DNA of 64,000 bases, taken from contig NZ_KI535308.1 in NCBI RefSeq assembly GCF_000482365.1, positions 183,823 to 247,822 of the forward strand, in the 5' to 3' direction. Shown one piece after another: positions 24,779 through 33,034 of this stretch; within the stretch, counting starts at the first letter, position 1, and each line of letters opens with the position of its first letter. Below the pieces are notes generated by a model. It was not told where the DNA came from. It ran no database searches and saw nothing but the letters and a program-made list of their open reading frames with translations. This DNA is from Porphyromonas uenonis DSM 23387 = JCM 13868. Its GTDB lineage: Bacteria > Bacteroidota > Bacteroidia > Bacteroidales > Porphyromonadaceae. The translations under genes were made by a program, and so were the position numbers.

Positions 24779-27469
24779 ATGCAGTACCCATTATTGTCGG
24801 AGTATGTCAGTGCAATCACGCATGCGAGTGAAAATCTAGACCAGTTGAAGCATCTAGAGGTGGTGCAGGACGAGCATGGTGAGCCAAAACACAAGGCTTA
24901 TCGCAAGATCGAGGAGAAGCTGGAGGTGGCTGGCACGACCTACTTCACCTCGATGCGCTACTACGAGCGTGAGCTCTTTGTAGATAGCAGTGTGAGTAGC
25001 GAGTCGGAGTTCCCTGTACTACTGATGGATTGGGTCGAGGGGAGTACGATGGAGCTGTACATTCGTGAGCATTATCGGGACTCGTACGCTATGGAGATGC
25101 TCTGCTACCGCTTCTGCCGACTAGCAGCCTACCTGCGCAGTCAGCCCTTTGCCCATGGCGATGTGAAGCCGGACAACATTATGGTCTCCGACACGGGTAC
25201 GCTCACGCTGATTGACTATGATGGTATGTTTGTACCCAGCATGCAGGGTGAAAGTTCGCCAACGCTAGGCACGGAGGAGTTTCGTCATCCGCTTCGCACC
25301 CCTGAGCTATTTGACGCTACGATCGATGACTTTGCGCTAGCCTCCATTGCGCTCTCGCTACGAGCCATCGCTTTGGACTCGCAGTTGCTCGACCAGTACG
25401 GTGCTCCCGACCGTCTCCTCTTCAGTGCCAGCGACTACCGCGACTTAGCTCAGAGCAAGGTGATGCAAGCTATCTGGAAGCTCGTCGGGGACAAGGATCT
25501 CTGCAAACTTGTAGGGCTCTTCGTCTTAGCGCACGCAGAGCAAAGCCTCGCTTCCACCTCCTTCCAGCTCTTCTCCACGACCCGCCCCGAGAAGCCCGTC
25601 GTTGTGCCACTCTCTACCGAAGTCACAGACGAAGACCTCGCCGAAGTCTACATCGATGAGTATGGCGTCAAATTCAGTCCTGATCGCAAGCGCTTACTAA
25701 GAGCCCCTGACGATCTAGTCTCCTATACGATACCAAATACAGTTATAGTCCTCTGTGATAGAGCGTTCTTTCATTGCAAAAGTCTTACCTCGTTGACGAT
25801 TTCTAACTCAGTCACCTCCATTGGAGACAGTGCATTCTCAGGTTGCTATAGCCTTACCTCGTTGACAATTCCCAACTCTGTCTCATCCATTGGAGATAGT
25901 GCATTTTGGGATTGCAAGAGTCTTACCTCGTTGACGATTCCAAGCTCCGTCACTACCATTGGAGCCAATCCCTTTAGTGTTTCAAAGTTTAAGTTGTGTA
26001 ATCGATCCACACACTTTTACGTGGAGGATAATGTTCTTTTTACAGCTGATAAGAGTCAACTCATAGCCTATTGCTCTACCCAAGCTTTTTATAGTATTCC
26101 CAATTCTGTCACCTCAATTGGCGATTGTGCATTCTTGGGTTGTTCGAGTCTAACTTCGTTGACGATCCCAGATTCAGTCACCTCCATTGGAGACTGTGTG
26201 TTTTGGCATTGTTCTAGTCTTACTTCGTTGACGATTCCTAACTCTGTCACCTCCATTGGAGATAGCACATTTAGGGGATGCTCGAGTCTTACCTCGTTAA
26301 CGATTCCCAACTCTGTCACCGCCATTGGTGATTGTGCATTCTCGGGTCTTACCTCGTTAACGATTCCCAACTCTGTCACCGCCATTAGCGATTGTGCATT
26401 CTTGGGTTGCTCGAGTCTAACCTCGTTGACAATTCCCAACTCTGTCACTTCCATTGGTGATAGTGCATTTTATTGGTGTTCTAATCTTATCTCGTTGACG
26501 ATTCCTAACTCTGTCACCTCCATTGGAGGCTGTGCGTTTTGGGGTTGTTATAGTCTTACTTCGTTGACGATTTCTAACTCTGTCACCTCCATTGGAGATA
26601 GCACATTTAGGGGATGCTCGAGTCTTACCTCGTTAACGATTCCCAACTCTGTCTCCGCCATTGGCGATTGTGCATTCTTGGGTTGCTCGAGTCTAACCTC
26701 GTTGACGATACCCGCCTCTATCTCATTCATTGGAAACAGTTCATTCTCAGGTTGCTCCAGCCTTACCTCGTTGACGATACCCGACTCAGTCTCATCCATT
26801 GGCAATAGTGCATTTGATGGTTGCTCTAGTCTTACCTCGTTGACGATTCCCGACACTGTCACCTCCATTGGCGACTATGCATTTGAAAACTGCTCTAGTC
26901 TTACCTCGTTGACGATCCCTAACTCAGTCACTTCCATTGGAAAAGGTGCATTTGAGGATTGCTCTAGTCTTATATCGTTGACGATCCCCAACTCAGTCAC
27001 ATCCATTGGTGATAGTGCGTTTAAGAACTGCTCTAATCTAACCTCATTGACGATTCCTAACTCTATTACAACAGTTGGATCTAATCCATTTAGAAGGCTA
27101 ACTCTTCAGTTAGATAATCGATCTCCACACTTTTATGTGGAGGACAATGTCCTCTTTACAGCTGATAAGAGTCAACTCATAGCCTATTGCTCTACCCAAG
27201 CTTCTTATAGTATCCCCAACTCTGTCACCTCCATTGGAGACAGTGCATTTGAGGGCTGTTCTAATCTTACCTCGTTGACGATACCCGACTCTGTCACCTC
27301 TATTGGAAAGAGCGCATTCATACATTGCTCTCGTCTTACCACGTTGACGATTCCTGACTCTGTTACCTCCATAGGAAAAGGAGCTTTGTATGGATGCGAT
27401 AATCTTAACCAGCCCACTAGAGAGGAACTAAAGGATAGATTTGGGATACGAATCTTTGGGCTGTGGTGA
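24779..27469 (+). CDS. Kinase-LRR paralogue with a deleted ATP-binding lobe (likely pseudokinase)
   Basis: An 896-residue protein closely matching the intact paralogue at 27743 but with an in-frame net loss of 33 residues after P36. The deletion removes the glycine-rich loop (SSGAFAVVF) and the ATP-anchoring lysine (ALK). The catalytic loop HGDVKPDN and metal motif DYDG remain. From about residue 315 it carries 22 BspA-type LRR_5 units of 23 residues, SLTSLTIPNSVTSIGDSAF-like, interrupted twice by a NRSPHFYVEDNVLFTAD-type segment. No signal peptide is present. The frame is open throughout, so a regulatory pseudokinase is possible, but the stub gene after it argues for decay. Confidence 0.85.
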   Translation: MQYPLLSEYVSAITHASENLDQLKHLEVVQDEHGEPKHKAYRKIEEKLEVAGTTYFTSMRYYERELFVDSSVSSESEFPVLLMDWVEGSTMELYIREHYRDSYAMEMLCYRFCRLAAYLRSQPFAHGDVKPDNIMVSDTGTLTLIDYDGMFVPSMQGESSPTLGTEEFRHPLRTPELFDATIDDFALASIALSLRAIALDSQLLDQYGAPDRLLFSASDYRDLAQSKVMQAIWKLVGDKDLCKLVGLFVLAHAEQSLASTSFQLFSTTRPEKPVVVPLSTEVTDEDLAEVYIDEYGVKFSPDRKRLLRAPDDLVSYTIPNTVIVLCDRAFFHCKSLTSLTISNSVTSIGDSAFSGCYSLTSLTIPNSVSSIGDSAFWDCKSLTSLTIPSSVTTIGANPFSVSKFKLCNRSTHFYVEDNVLFTADKSQLIAYCSTQAFYSIPNSVTSIGDCAFLGCSSLTSLTIPDSVTSIGDCVFWHCSSLTSLTIPNSVTSIGDSTFRGCSSLTSLTIPNSVTAIGDCAFSGLTSLTIPNSVTAISDCAFLGCSSLTSLTIPNSVTSIGDSAFYWCSNLISLTIPNSVTSIGGCAFWGCYSLTSLTISNSVTSIGDSTFRGCSSLTSLTIPNSVSAIGDCAFLGCSSLTSLTIPASISFIGNSSFSGCSSLTSLTIPDSVSSIGNSAFDGCSSLTSLTIPDTVTSIGDYAFENCSSLTSLTIPNSVTSIGKGAFEDCSSLISLTIPNSVTSIGDSAFKNCSNLTSLTIPNSITTVGSNPFRRLTLQLDNRSPHFYVEDNVLFTADKSQLIAYCSTQASYSIPNSVTSIGDSAFEGCSNLTSLTIPDSVTSIGKSAFIHCSRLTTLTIPDSVTSIGKGALYGCDNLNQPTREELKDRFGIRIFGLW

Positions 27470-27487
27470 CCAACGAATTACAACAAT

Positions 27488-27616
27488 ATGATTATCGTAG
27501 CGAATAGGCGCAGGAAGCAAGAGAAGCTACTGCAGGAGTACCCAGGAGCGATTATTGAGGGTATAAAACGCAAGACGGAAAGGCATGTATCGAACACAAC
27601 CCCTCTTATAGGCTAA
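27488..27616 (+). pseudogene. Truncated copy of the DUF6939-like gene
   Basis: ATG at 27488, 18 bases after the kinase stop, the same spacing as in the intact cassette. The first 23 codons (MIIVANRRRKQEKLL..) match the gene at 30887, then the homology ends at about 27557 and the frame stops after 42 codons. The promoter of the next kinase gene follows directly. It is the remnant of a duplicated cassette. Confidence 0.88.
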
Positions 27617-27622
27617 ATGTGT

Positions 27623-27630
27623 TACCTTTG
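27623..27630 (+). promoter_or_regulatory. Putative -7 box of the intact kinase/DarT-VWA/PP2C operon
   Basis: TACCTTTG with a leader of about 105 bases that is conserved with the upstream copy. No clear -33 TTTG is visible, which could mean an activator is used. Confidence 0.65.
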
Positions 27631-27742
27631 TGAGGAGAGGGCGGAGAGGGACGACAGCTATTGCGTTTCAGCGGGATGTACCCCCTTCCTCTTCGCTTTG
27701 CGCAACGATTGAAGGTGTCATATAGAGAGATAATCTAAAGAG

Positions 27743-30700
27743 ATGCAGTACCCATTATTGTCGGAGTATGTCAGTGCGATCACGCATGCGAGTGAAAATC
27801 TAGACCAGTTGAAGCATCTAGAGGTGGTGCAGGACGAGCATGGTGAGCCGTACCGCAGTAGCGGAGCCTTTGCCGTGGTCTTTAAGATGCGCGATCCTCG
27901 CACGGGGCAACTCTATGCGCTCAAATGCTTTACCGAGGAGCAGGAGGGACGTGCAGAAGCTTATCGCAAGATCGAGGAGGAACTGGAGGTGGCTGGCACG
28001 ACCTACTTCACCTCGATACGCTACTATGAGCGTGAGCTCTTTGTAGATAGCAACGTGAGTAGCGAGTCGGAGTTCCCTGTTCTGCTGATGGATTGGGTCG
28101 AGGGGAGTACGATGGAGCTGTACATCCGTGAGCATTATCGGGACTCGTACGCTATGGAGATGCTCTGCTACCGCTTCTGCCGACTAGCAGCTTACCTGCG
28201 CAGTCAGCCCTTCGCCCATGGCGATGTGAAGCCGGACAACATTATGGTCTCCGACACGGGTACGCTCACGCTGATTGATTACGATGGAATGTTTGTGCCC
28301 AGCATGCAGGGCGAAAGTTCGCCAACGCTAGGCACGGAGGAGTTTCGTCATCCGCTTCGCACGCCTGAGCTGTTTGACGCTACGATCGATGACTTTGCGC
28401 TAGCCTCCATCGCGCTCTCACTACGAGCCATCGCCTTAGACTCGCAGTTGCTCGACCAGTACGGTGCTCCCGACCGTCTTCTCTTCAGTGTCAGCGACTA
28501 CCGTGACTTAGCCCAGAGCAAGGCGATGCAAGCCATCTGGCGACTCGTCGGGGACAAAGATCTCTGCAAACTTGTGGGACTCTTCGTCTTAGCGCACGCA
28601 GAGCAAAGCCTCGCCAGCACCTCCTTCCAGCTCTTCTCCATGACCCGCCCCGAGAAGCCCGTCGTCGTGGCACTCTCCACCAAAGTCACAGACGAAGACC
28701 TCATCGAAGCTTACATCGACGAGTATGGCGTTGGGTTTAACTCAGATCGCAAGCGCCTACTAGAAGCCCCTAGCGATCTATTCTCCTATACGATACCTGA
28801 CACTGTTACAACCATCTGCGATAGAGCATTTGCGGATTGCGATAGTCTTACCTCGTTGATGATTCCCGACTCTGTCACCTCCATTGGCAACGAAGCATTC
28901 TATTGGTGCAAGAGTCTTACCTCGTTGACAATTCCCAAGTCCGTTACAACAGTTGGATCTAATCCATTTAGAGCGCTAACTCTTCAGTTAGATAATCGAT
29001 CTCCACACTTTTACGTAGAGGATAATGTACTCTTTACAGCTAACAAGAAGCAACTCATAGCTTATTGCTCTACCCAAACTTCTTATAGCATCCCCAATTC
29101 TGTCATCTCCATTGGAGATAGTGCATTCTATCAATGCTTGAGTCTTACCTCGTTGACGATTCCTGACTCAGTCACCACCATTGGAAACGAAGCATTCTTT
29201 TGGTGCAAGCGTCTTACCTCGCTGACGATTCCCGCCTCTGTCTCATCCATTGGTGATAGTGCATTCTCCAGTTGCTCTAGTCTTACCTCGTTGACGATAC
29301 CCGCCTCTGTCTCATCCATTGGAAACCGTTCATTCTCAGGTTGCTCTAGCCTTACCACGTTAACGATTCCCAACTCTGTCACCTCCATTGGTGATAGCGC
29401 ATTCTCTTGGTGCAAAAGCCTTACCTCGTTGACAATTCCCAACTCTGTCACCTCCATTGGTTACAGGGCATTTGAGAATTGTTCTAGTCTTACCTCGTTG
29501 ACGATTCCCGACTCTGTCACCTCCATTGAAGACAGTACATTTGTGCTTTGCTCTAGTCTTACCTCGTTGACGATTCCTGACTCAGTCATCTCCATTGGAG
29601 ATAGTGCTTTCTCCAGTTGCTCTAGTCTTACCTCATTGACGATTCCCAACTTTGTCACCTCCATCGGAGATCGTGCATTCGCAGGTTGCTCTAGTCTTAC
29701 CTCATTGACGATTCCTAACTCTGTCACTTCCATTGGTTACGGAGCATTCTCTTGGTGTTATAGTCTTACCTCGTTGACGATTCCTGACTCAGTCACCTCC
29801 ATTGGAGATAGTGCTTTTAAGAATTGCTCTAGTCTTACCTCGTTGACGATTCCCAACTTTGTCACCTCCATTGGAGACGATGCATTTGATGGTTGCTCTA
29901 ATCTCACCTCGCTGACGATTCCTGACTCCGTCACCGTCATTGGAAACAATGCATTTAAGGGTTGCTCTAGTCTCACCTCGTTGACGATTCCTGACTCCGT
30001 CACCGTCATTGGAAACAATGCATTTAAGGGTTGCTCTAGTCTCACCTCGTTGACGATTCCTGACTCCGTCACCGTCATTGGAAACAATGCATTTAAGGGT
30101 TGCTCTAGTCTCACCTCGTTGACGATTCCTGACTCTGTCACATTCATTGGAAATAGCGCATTCTGGGGCTGCTCTAGTCTTACCTCGTTAACGATTTCCA
30201 ACTCTGTCACAACCATTGAAGATTATGCATTCTATGAATGCAAGAGTCTTACCTCGTTGACAATCCTCAACTCTGTCACCTCCATTGGAGGCTCCGCATT
30301 TGAGTATTGCTCTAGTCTTACTTCGTTGACAATTCCCAACTCTGTCACCTCCATTGGATACAGAGCATTTGGTGATTGTAAGGGTCTTACCTCATTAACG
30401 ATTCCCAACTCTGTCACTTCCATCGAAAACTATGCGTTCTCAGGATGCTCTAGTCTTATCTCGTTGACGATTCCCAACTCTGTTACCTCCATTGAAGGTT
30501 GTACATTCTATAATTGCAAAAGTCTTACCTCGTTGACGATTCCAGACTCTGTTACTTCCCTTGGAGATTGGGCATTCAATGGTTGCTCCAGCCTTACCTC
30601 GTTAACGATTCCCAACTCTGTCACCTCCATCGGAGACTATGCGTTCTCAGAATGCTCTAGTCTCACCTCGTTGACGATTCCTGACTCCGTCACCGCCATT

Positions 30701-30868
30701 GGAAGCTCCGCATTTAAGTATTGCTCTAGTCTTTCCTCGTTGACGATCCCAGACTCCGTCACCTCCATTAGCAGAGGAGCTTTGCATGGATGCGATAATC
30801 TTAACCTGTCCACTAAAGAGGAGCTGAAAGATAGATTTGGGGATCAAATCTTTTGGCGCGGGTGGTGA
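27743..30868 (+). CDS. Cytoplasmic protein kinase with 28 BspA-type leucine-rich repeats
   Basis: A 1041-residue protein. Residues 35-270 form a protein-kinase-like domain: glycine loop SSGAFAVVFKM (39-49), lysine K61 in ALK, catalytic loop HGDVKPDN (159-166, an HGD variant of HRD) and metal motif DYDG (179-182). A linker leads to 28 LRR_5 units of 23 residues from about residue 345. BspA-type repeats are usually on secreted surface proteins, but here there is no signal peptide and no sorting domain, so the protein should be cytoplasmic. It heads an operon with a DUF6939-like protein, a DarT-VWA fusion and a PP2C phosphatase. A sensor-kinase role is inference. The repeat DNA is more AT-rich than its neighbours. 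Confidence 0.9.
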   Translation: MQYPLLSEYVSAITHASENLDQLKHLEVVQDEHGEPYRSSGAFAVVFKMRDPRTGQLYALKCFTEEQEGRAEAYRKIEEELEVAGTTYFTSIRYYERELFVDSNVSSESEFPVLLMDWVEGSTMELYIREHYRDSYAMEMLCYRFCRLAAYLRSQPFAHGDVKPDNIMVSDTGTLTLIDYDGMFVPSMQGESSPTLGTEEFRHPLRTPELFDATIDDFALASIALSLRAIALDSQLLDQYGAPDRLLFSVSDYRDLAQSKAMQAIWRLVGDKDLCKLVGLFVLAHAEQSLASTSFQLFSMTRPEKPVVVALSTKVTDEDLIEAYIDEYGVGFNSDRKRLLEAPSDLFSYTIPDTVTTICDRAFADCDSLTSLMIPDSVTSIGNEAFYWCKSLTSLTIPKSVTTVGSNPFRALTLQLDNRSPHFYVEDNVLFTANKKQLIAYCSTQTSYSIPNSVISIGDSAFYQCLSLTSLTIPDSVTTIGNEAFFWCKRLTSLTIPASVSSIGDSAFSSCSSLTSLTIPASVSSIGNRSFSGCSSLTTLTIPNSVTSIGDSAFSWCKSLTSLTIPNSVTSIGYRAFENCSSLTSLTIPDSVTSIEDSTFVLCSSLTSLTIPDSVISIGDSAFSSCSSLTSLTIPNFVTSIGDRAFAGCSSLTSLTIPNSVTSIGYGAFSWCYSLTSLTIPDSVTSIGDSAFKNCSSLTSLTIPNFVTSIGDDAFDGCSNLTSLTIPDSVTVIGNNAFKGCSSLTSLTIPDSVTVIGNNAFKGCSSLTSLTIPDSVTVIGNNAFKGCSSLTSLTIPDSVTFIGNSAFWGCSSLTSLTISNSVTTIEDYAFYECKSLTSLTILNSVTSIGGSAFEYCSSLTSLTIPNSVTSIGYRAFGDCKGLTSLTIPNSVTSIENYAFSGCSSLISLTIPNSVTSIEGCTFYNCKSLTSLTIPDSVTSLGDWAFNGCSSLTSLTIPNSVTSIGDYAFSECSSLTSLTIPDSVTAIGSSAFKYCSSLSSLTIPDSVTSISRGALHGCDNLNLSTKEELKDRFGDQIFWRGW
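29917..30123 (+). repeat. Three identical 69-bp LRR units
   Basis: Starts at 29917, 29986 and 30055 show three perfect 69-bp tandem copies, encoding LRR units with the motif SVTVIGNNAFKGCSSLTSL. Neighbouring units differ at many positions, so this is a recent expansion. Confidence 0.95.
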
Positions 30869-30886
30869 CCAACAAATTACAGCGAC

Positions 30887-31549
30887 ATGATTATTGTAGC
30901 GAATAGGCGCAGGAAGCAAGAGAAGCTGCTGCAAGAGTACCCAGGAGCGATTATCGTGGACATAACGAGCAAGGCGGAGGAGCCGTTGGTGAAGCTGAGT
31001 CCGTTTTATCCACATGGGGGGATCCCGATACCCTTCTCATCGCCTGCCACGGGTGCTTCCGTAGAGGGAATTTGGCAGGGACTCAAGGTCTTTGAGTCGG
31101 TCGGTATAGACCGTGAGGTGATCCAGAAGAGCTCTATGAAGGGGCTGAAGCGGAGCGTGCGTCGCTTCGGACCGCCACGGGGGCATCAGCGTGGGCTGAA
31201 CAGCTCGGAGCTACTCGACTACATGACAGCTCGGCGTGAGATCTACCTACCGACCTATCGCTGGGTGTTAGAGCACAAGGTACTATGGATCATAGAGCGC
31301 CTGCGGGCTGCTGACCGTGCTGGCAAGACGATCATCTTACTAGACTATAATAGTAGTACCGATGTGGACGACCCGAAGAAGCCACTCTCGCATGCTTACC
31401 TTGTGAAGGCTTATGCTGAGGGGCTCTACCCCTACGAGGATGCTATCGGCCTGGAGGAGCCTATCTCTAAGATTTCTATGAAGCAGGTAGTGCCTAGCGA
31501 TGAAGAGCGGGGTATCATACAGACGACACTTTTTGGAGAGGAGCTATAA
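30887..31549 (+). CDS. Unknown protein, DUF6939-like
   Basis: A 220-residue soluble protein. It begins MIIVANRRRKQEKLLQEYPG, followed by SPFYPHGGIPIPFS, EGIWQGLKVFES and a later IILLDYNSS. I recall similar proteins under the name DUF6939, but that assignment is from memory. The early VDIT and late IILLDYN strands suggest a small alpha/beta fold. It lies 18 bases after the kinase and 21 bases before the DarT-VWA gene, so it belongs to the cassette. Its truncated copy at 27488 shows that it was part of the duplicated unit. No function can be assigned. Confidence 0.8.
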   Translation: MIIVANRRRKQEKLLQEYPGAIIVDITSKAEEPLVKLSPFYPHGGIPIPFSSPATGASVEGIWQGLKVFESVGIDREVIQKSSMKGLKRSVRRFGPPRGHQRGLNSSELLDYMTARREIYLPTYRWVLEHKVLWIIERLRAADRAGKTIILLDYNSSTDVDDPKKPLSHAYLVKAYAEGLYPYEDAIGLEEPISKISMKQVVPSDEERGIIQTTLFGEEL

Positions 31550-31570
31550 CCTAGAAGAATATAAGAGACT

Positions 31571-33034
31571 ATGAATAAGAGAGCAAACTGGCAAGAGTTT
31601 AAGGCGGTGCTGGATAGCCACGGCATTACGAAGCTATACCACTTTACCGATCGAGATAATCTAGAGCAGATCATACAGCATAGGGGACTCTACTCATGGC
31701 AAGACTGCAAGGAGCGAGGGATACAGATCCCGAAGCCTGGAGGTGGTGGCCCAGGTTCCCTATCCTGGTCACTAGATGAGCGTAGCGGGCTAGAGCACTA
31801 TGTGCGTGTGAGCTTTACTAAGGAGCACCCGATGATGTATGTGTCAATGAATGACGGACGTATCTCTAACCCAGTAGTGCTGGAGATAGACCCTGAGGTA
31901 ATCTATGACACGAATAGCCTATATGCTGATCGCAATGCTACGAGTAATGGGGTGCAGTGTGGAGGAGATCTGAGTAACTTCAAACAGATTCACTTCACGT
32001 CTGTCAAGGCACGAAAGCACTTCGACCTAGATGCTGATGAGCAGCCATACTATCAGGCAGAGGTGTTGGTGAAGAACTTCATCCCGCTACAGTACATCAC
32101 CAATATCTCTAACTTTGGCATCCCAATCCCCTCACAGCCTACACAGCTTCAAAGCAAAAATGCCTACACAGCTCGCATCACACGCGAGCACCCCTCTGCC
32201 TTTATATTCCTAGTGGATCATAGCGTCTCCATGCGTAGCATTACTACCCTCAACGGGGAGCGTATGACCCTCTCGGAGGCTGTGGCTCGCATTGTCAATA
32301 ATCAGATTGATGAGTTGGTAGAGCGCTGCGTACGTGCTAACGAGACGCGTCACTACTTTGACATAGCCGTCGTGGGCTATGGCGAGGAGGCGTACAGTGG
32401 TTGGAATGGAGCCTTGGCTGGTCGAGGCTTCGTGACGCCTGAGGAGATCCGATTTAATGAGTACAAGAAGATCAAGGTCAAGGAGCAGGTGCGGACTAGA
32501 GCTGGTGTGAAGGAGATCGAGGTCGAGAAGAAGCAGTGGATGGAGGCTCGTCATGATGGTCACTGGACGCGTATGGACAAGGCGTTTAAGCATGCTGAGG
32601 GGCTACTAGACGATTGGCTTTCTCGCCATCAGACGCAGGACTGCTATCCTCCTATTGTCATCAACATAACGGACGGCGAGTACAATGGAGCCTCTCGTGA
32701 CGAGATGCAGCAGCTAGCCAATCAGCTGAAGTCGAAGTTTACGAATGATGGAAATGTGCTCCTCTTCAACATCCATATCGTCTCTGGAGAGATGGAGGCG
32801 ATCCTATTCCCTGCGACCATTGGAGAGATGCGTGGTAATGGGTATGGAGAGTCACTCTTTGAGATGTCTAGCTTGCTACCTCTAAACTACAATGAGCAGA
32901 TTCGTATGCTCTTTCACGATAGAGATCAAGACATACGCTACCGTGCGATGGGTGTAAACGCTGGCATGGAGCAACTGGTGAAAATGATGAAGATAGGCAC
33001 GCTGTCAAGTGCCTTAGTACAGCAGTCTATATGA
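31571..33034 (+). CDS. DarT-like ADP-ribosyltransferase fused to a VWA domain
   Basis: A 487-residue protein of two parts. Residues 15-185 resemble DarT (DUF4433), the ssDNA-thymidine ADP-ribosyltransferase: KLYHFTDRDNL (21-31), RGLYS, an NPVVLEID strand, and QAEVLVKNFIPLQYI with E164 at the position expected of the catalytic glutamate. Residues 208-470 are a von Willebrand A domain with metal-site motif D216-x-S218-x-S220, a threonine at about 333 and TDGE (367-370). The DarT assignment rests on motif likeness only; the substrate could be DNA, RNA or protein. No DarG macrodomain antitoxin is nearby. Its stop overlaps the phosphatase start by ATGA. Confidence 0.8.
   Translation: MNKRANWQEFKAVLDSHGITKLYHFTDRDNLEQIIQHRGLYSWQDCKERGIQIPKPGGGGPGSLSWSLDERSGLEHYVRVSFTKEHPMMYVSMNDGRISNPVVLEIDPEVIYDTNSLYADRNATSNGVQCGGDLSNFKQIHFTSVKARKHFDLDADEQPYYQAEVLVKNFIPLQYITNISNFGIPIPSQPTQLQSKNAYTARITREHPSAFIFLVDHSVSMRSITTLNGERMTLSEAVARIVNNQIDELVERCVRANETRHYFDIAVVGYGEEAYSGWNGALAGRGFVTPEEIRFNEYKKIKVKEQVRTRAGVKEIEVEKKQWMEARHDGHWTRMDKAFKHAEGLLDDWLSRHQTQDCYPPIVINITDGEYNGASRDEMQQLANQLKSKFTNDGNVLLFNIHIVSGEMEAILFPATIGEMRGNGYGESLFEMSSLLPLNYNEQIRMLFHDRDQDIRYRAMGVNAGMEQLVKMMKIGTLSSALVQQSI

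Noticed and set aside
26089-30423. Long minus-strand frames reading MEVTELGIVNEVRLEQ-like repeats
   Set aside because: They are the antisense shadow of the LRR arrays; the repeats keep the opposite frame open. The coding signal lies on the + strand.
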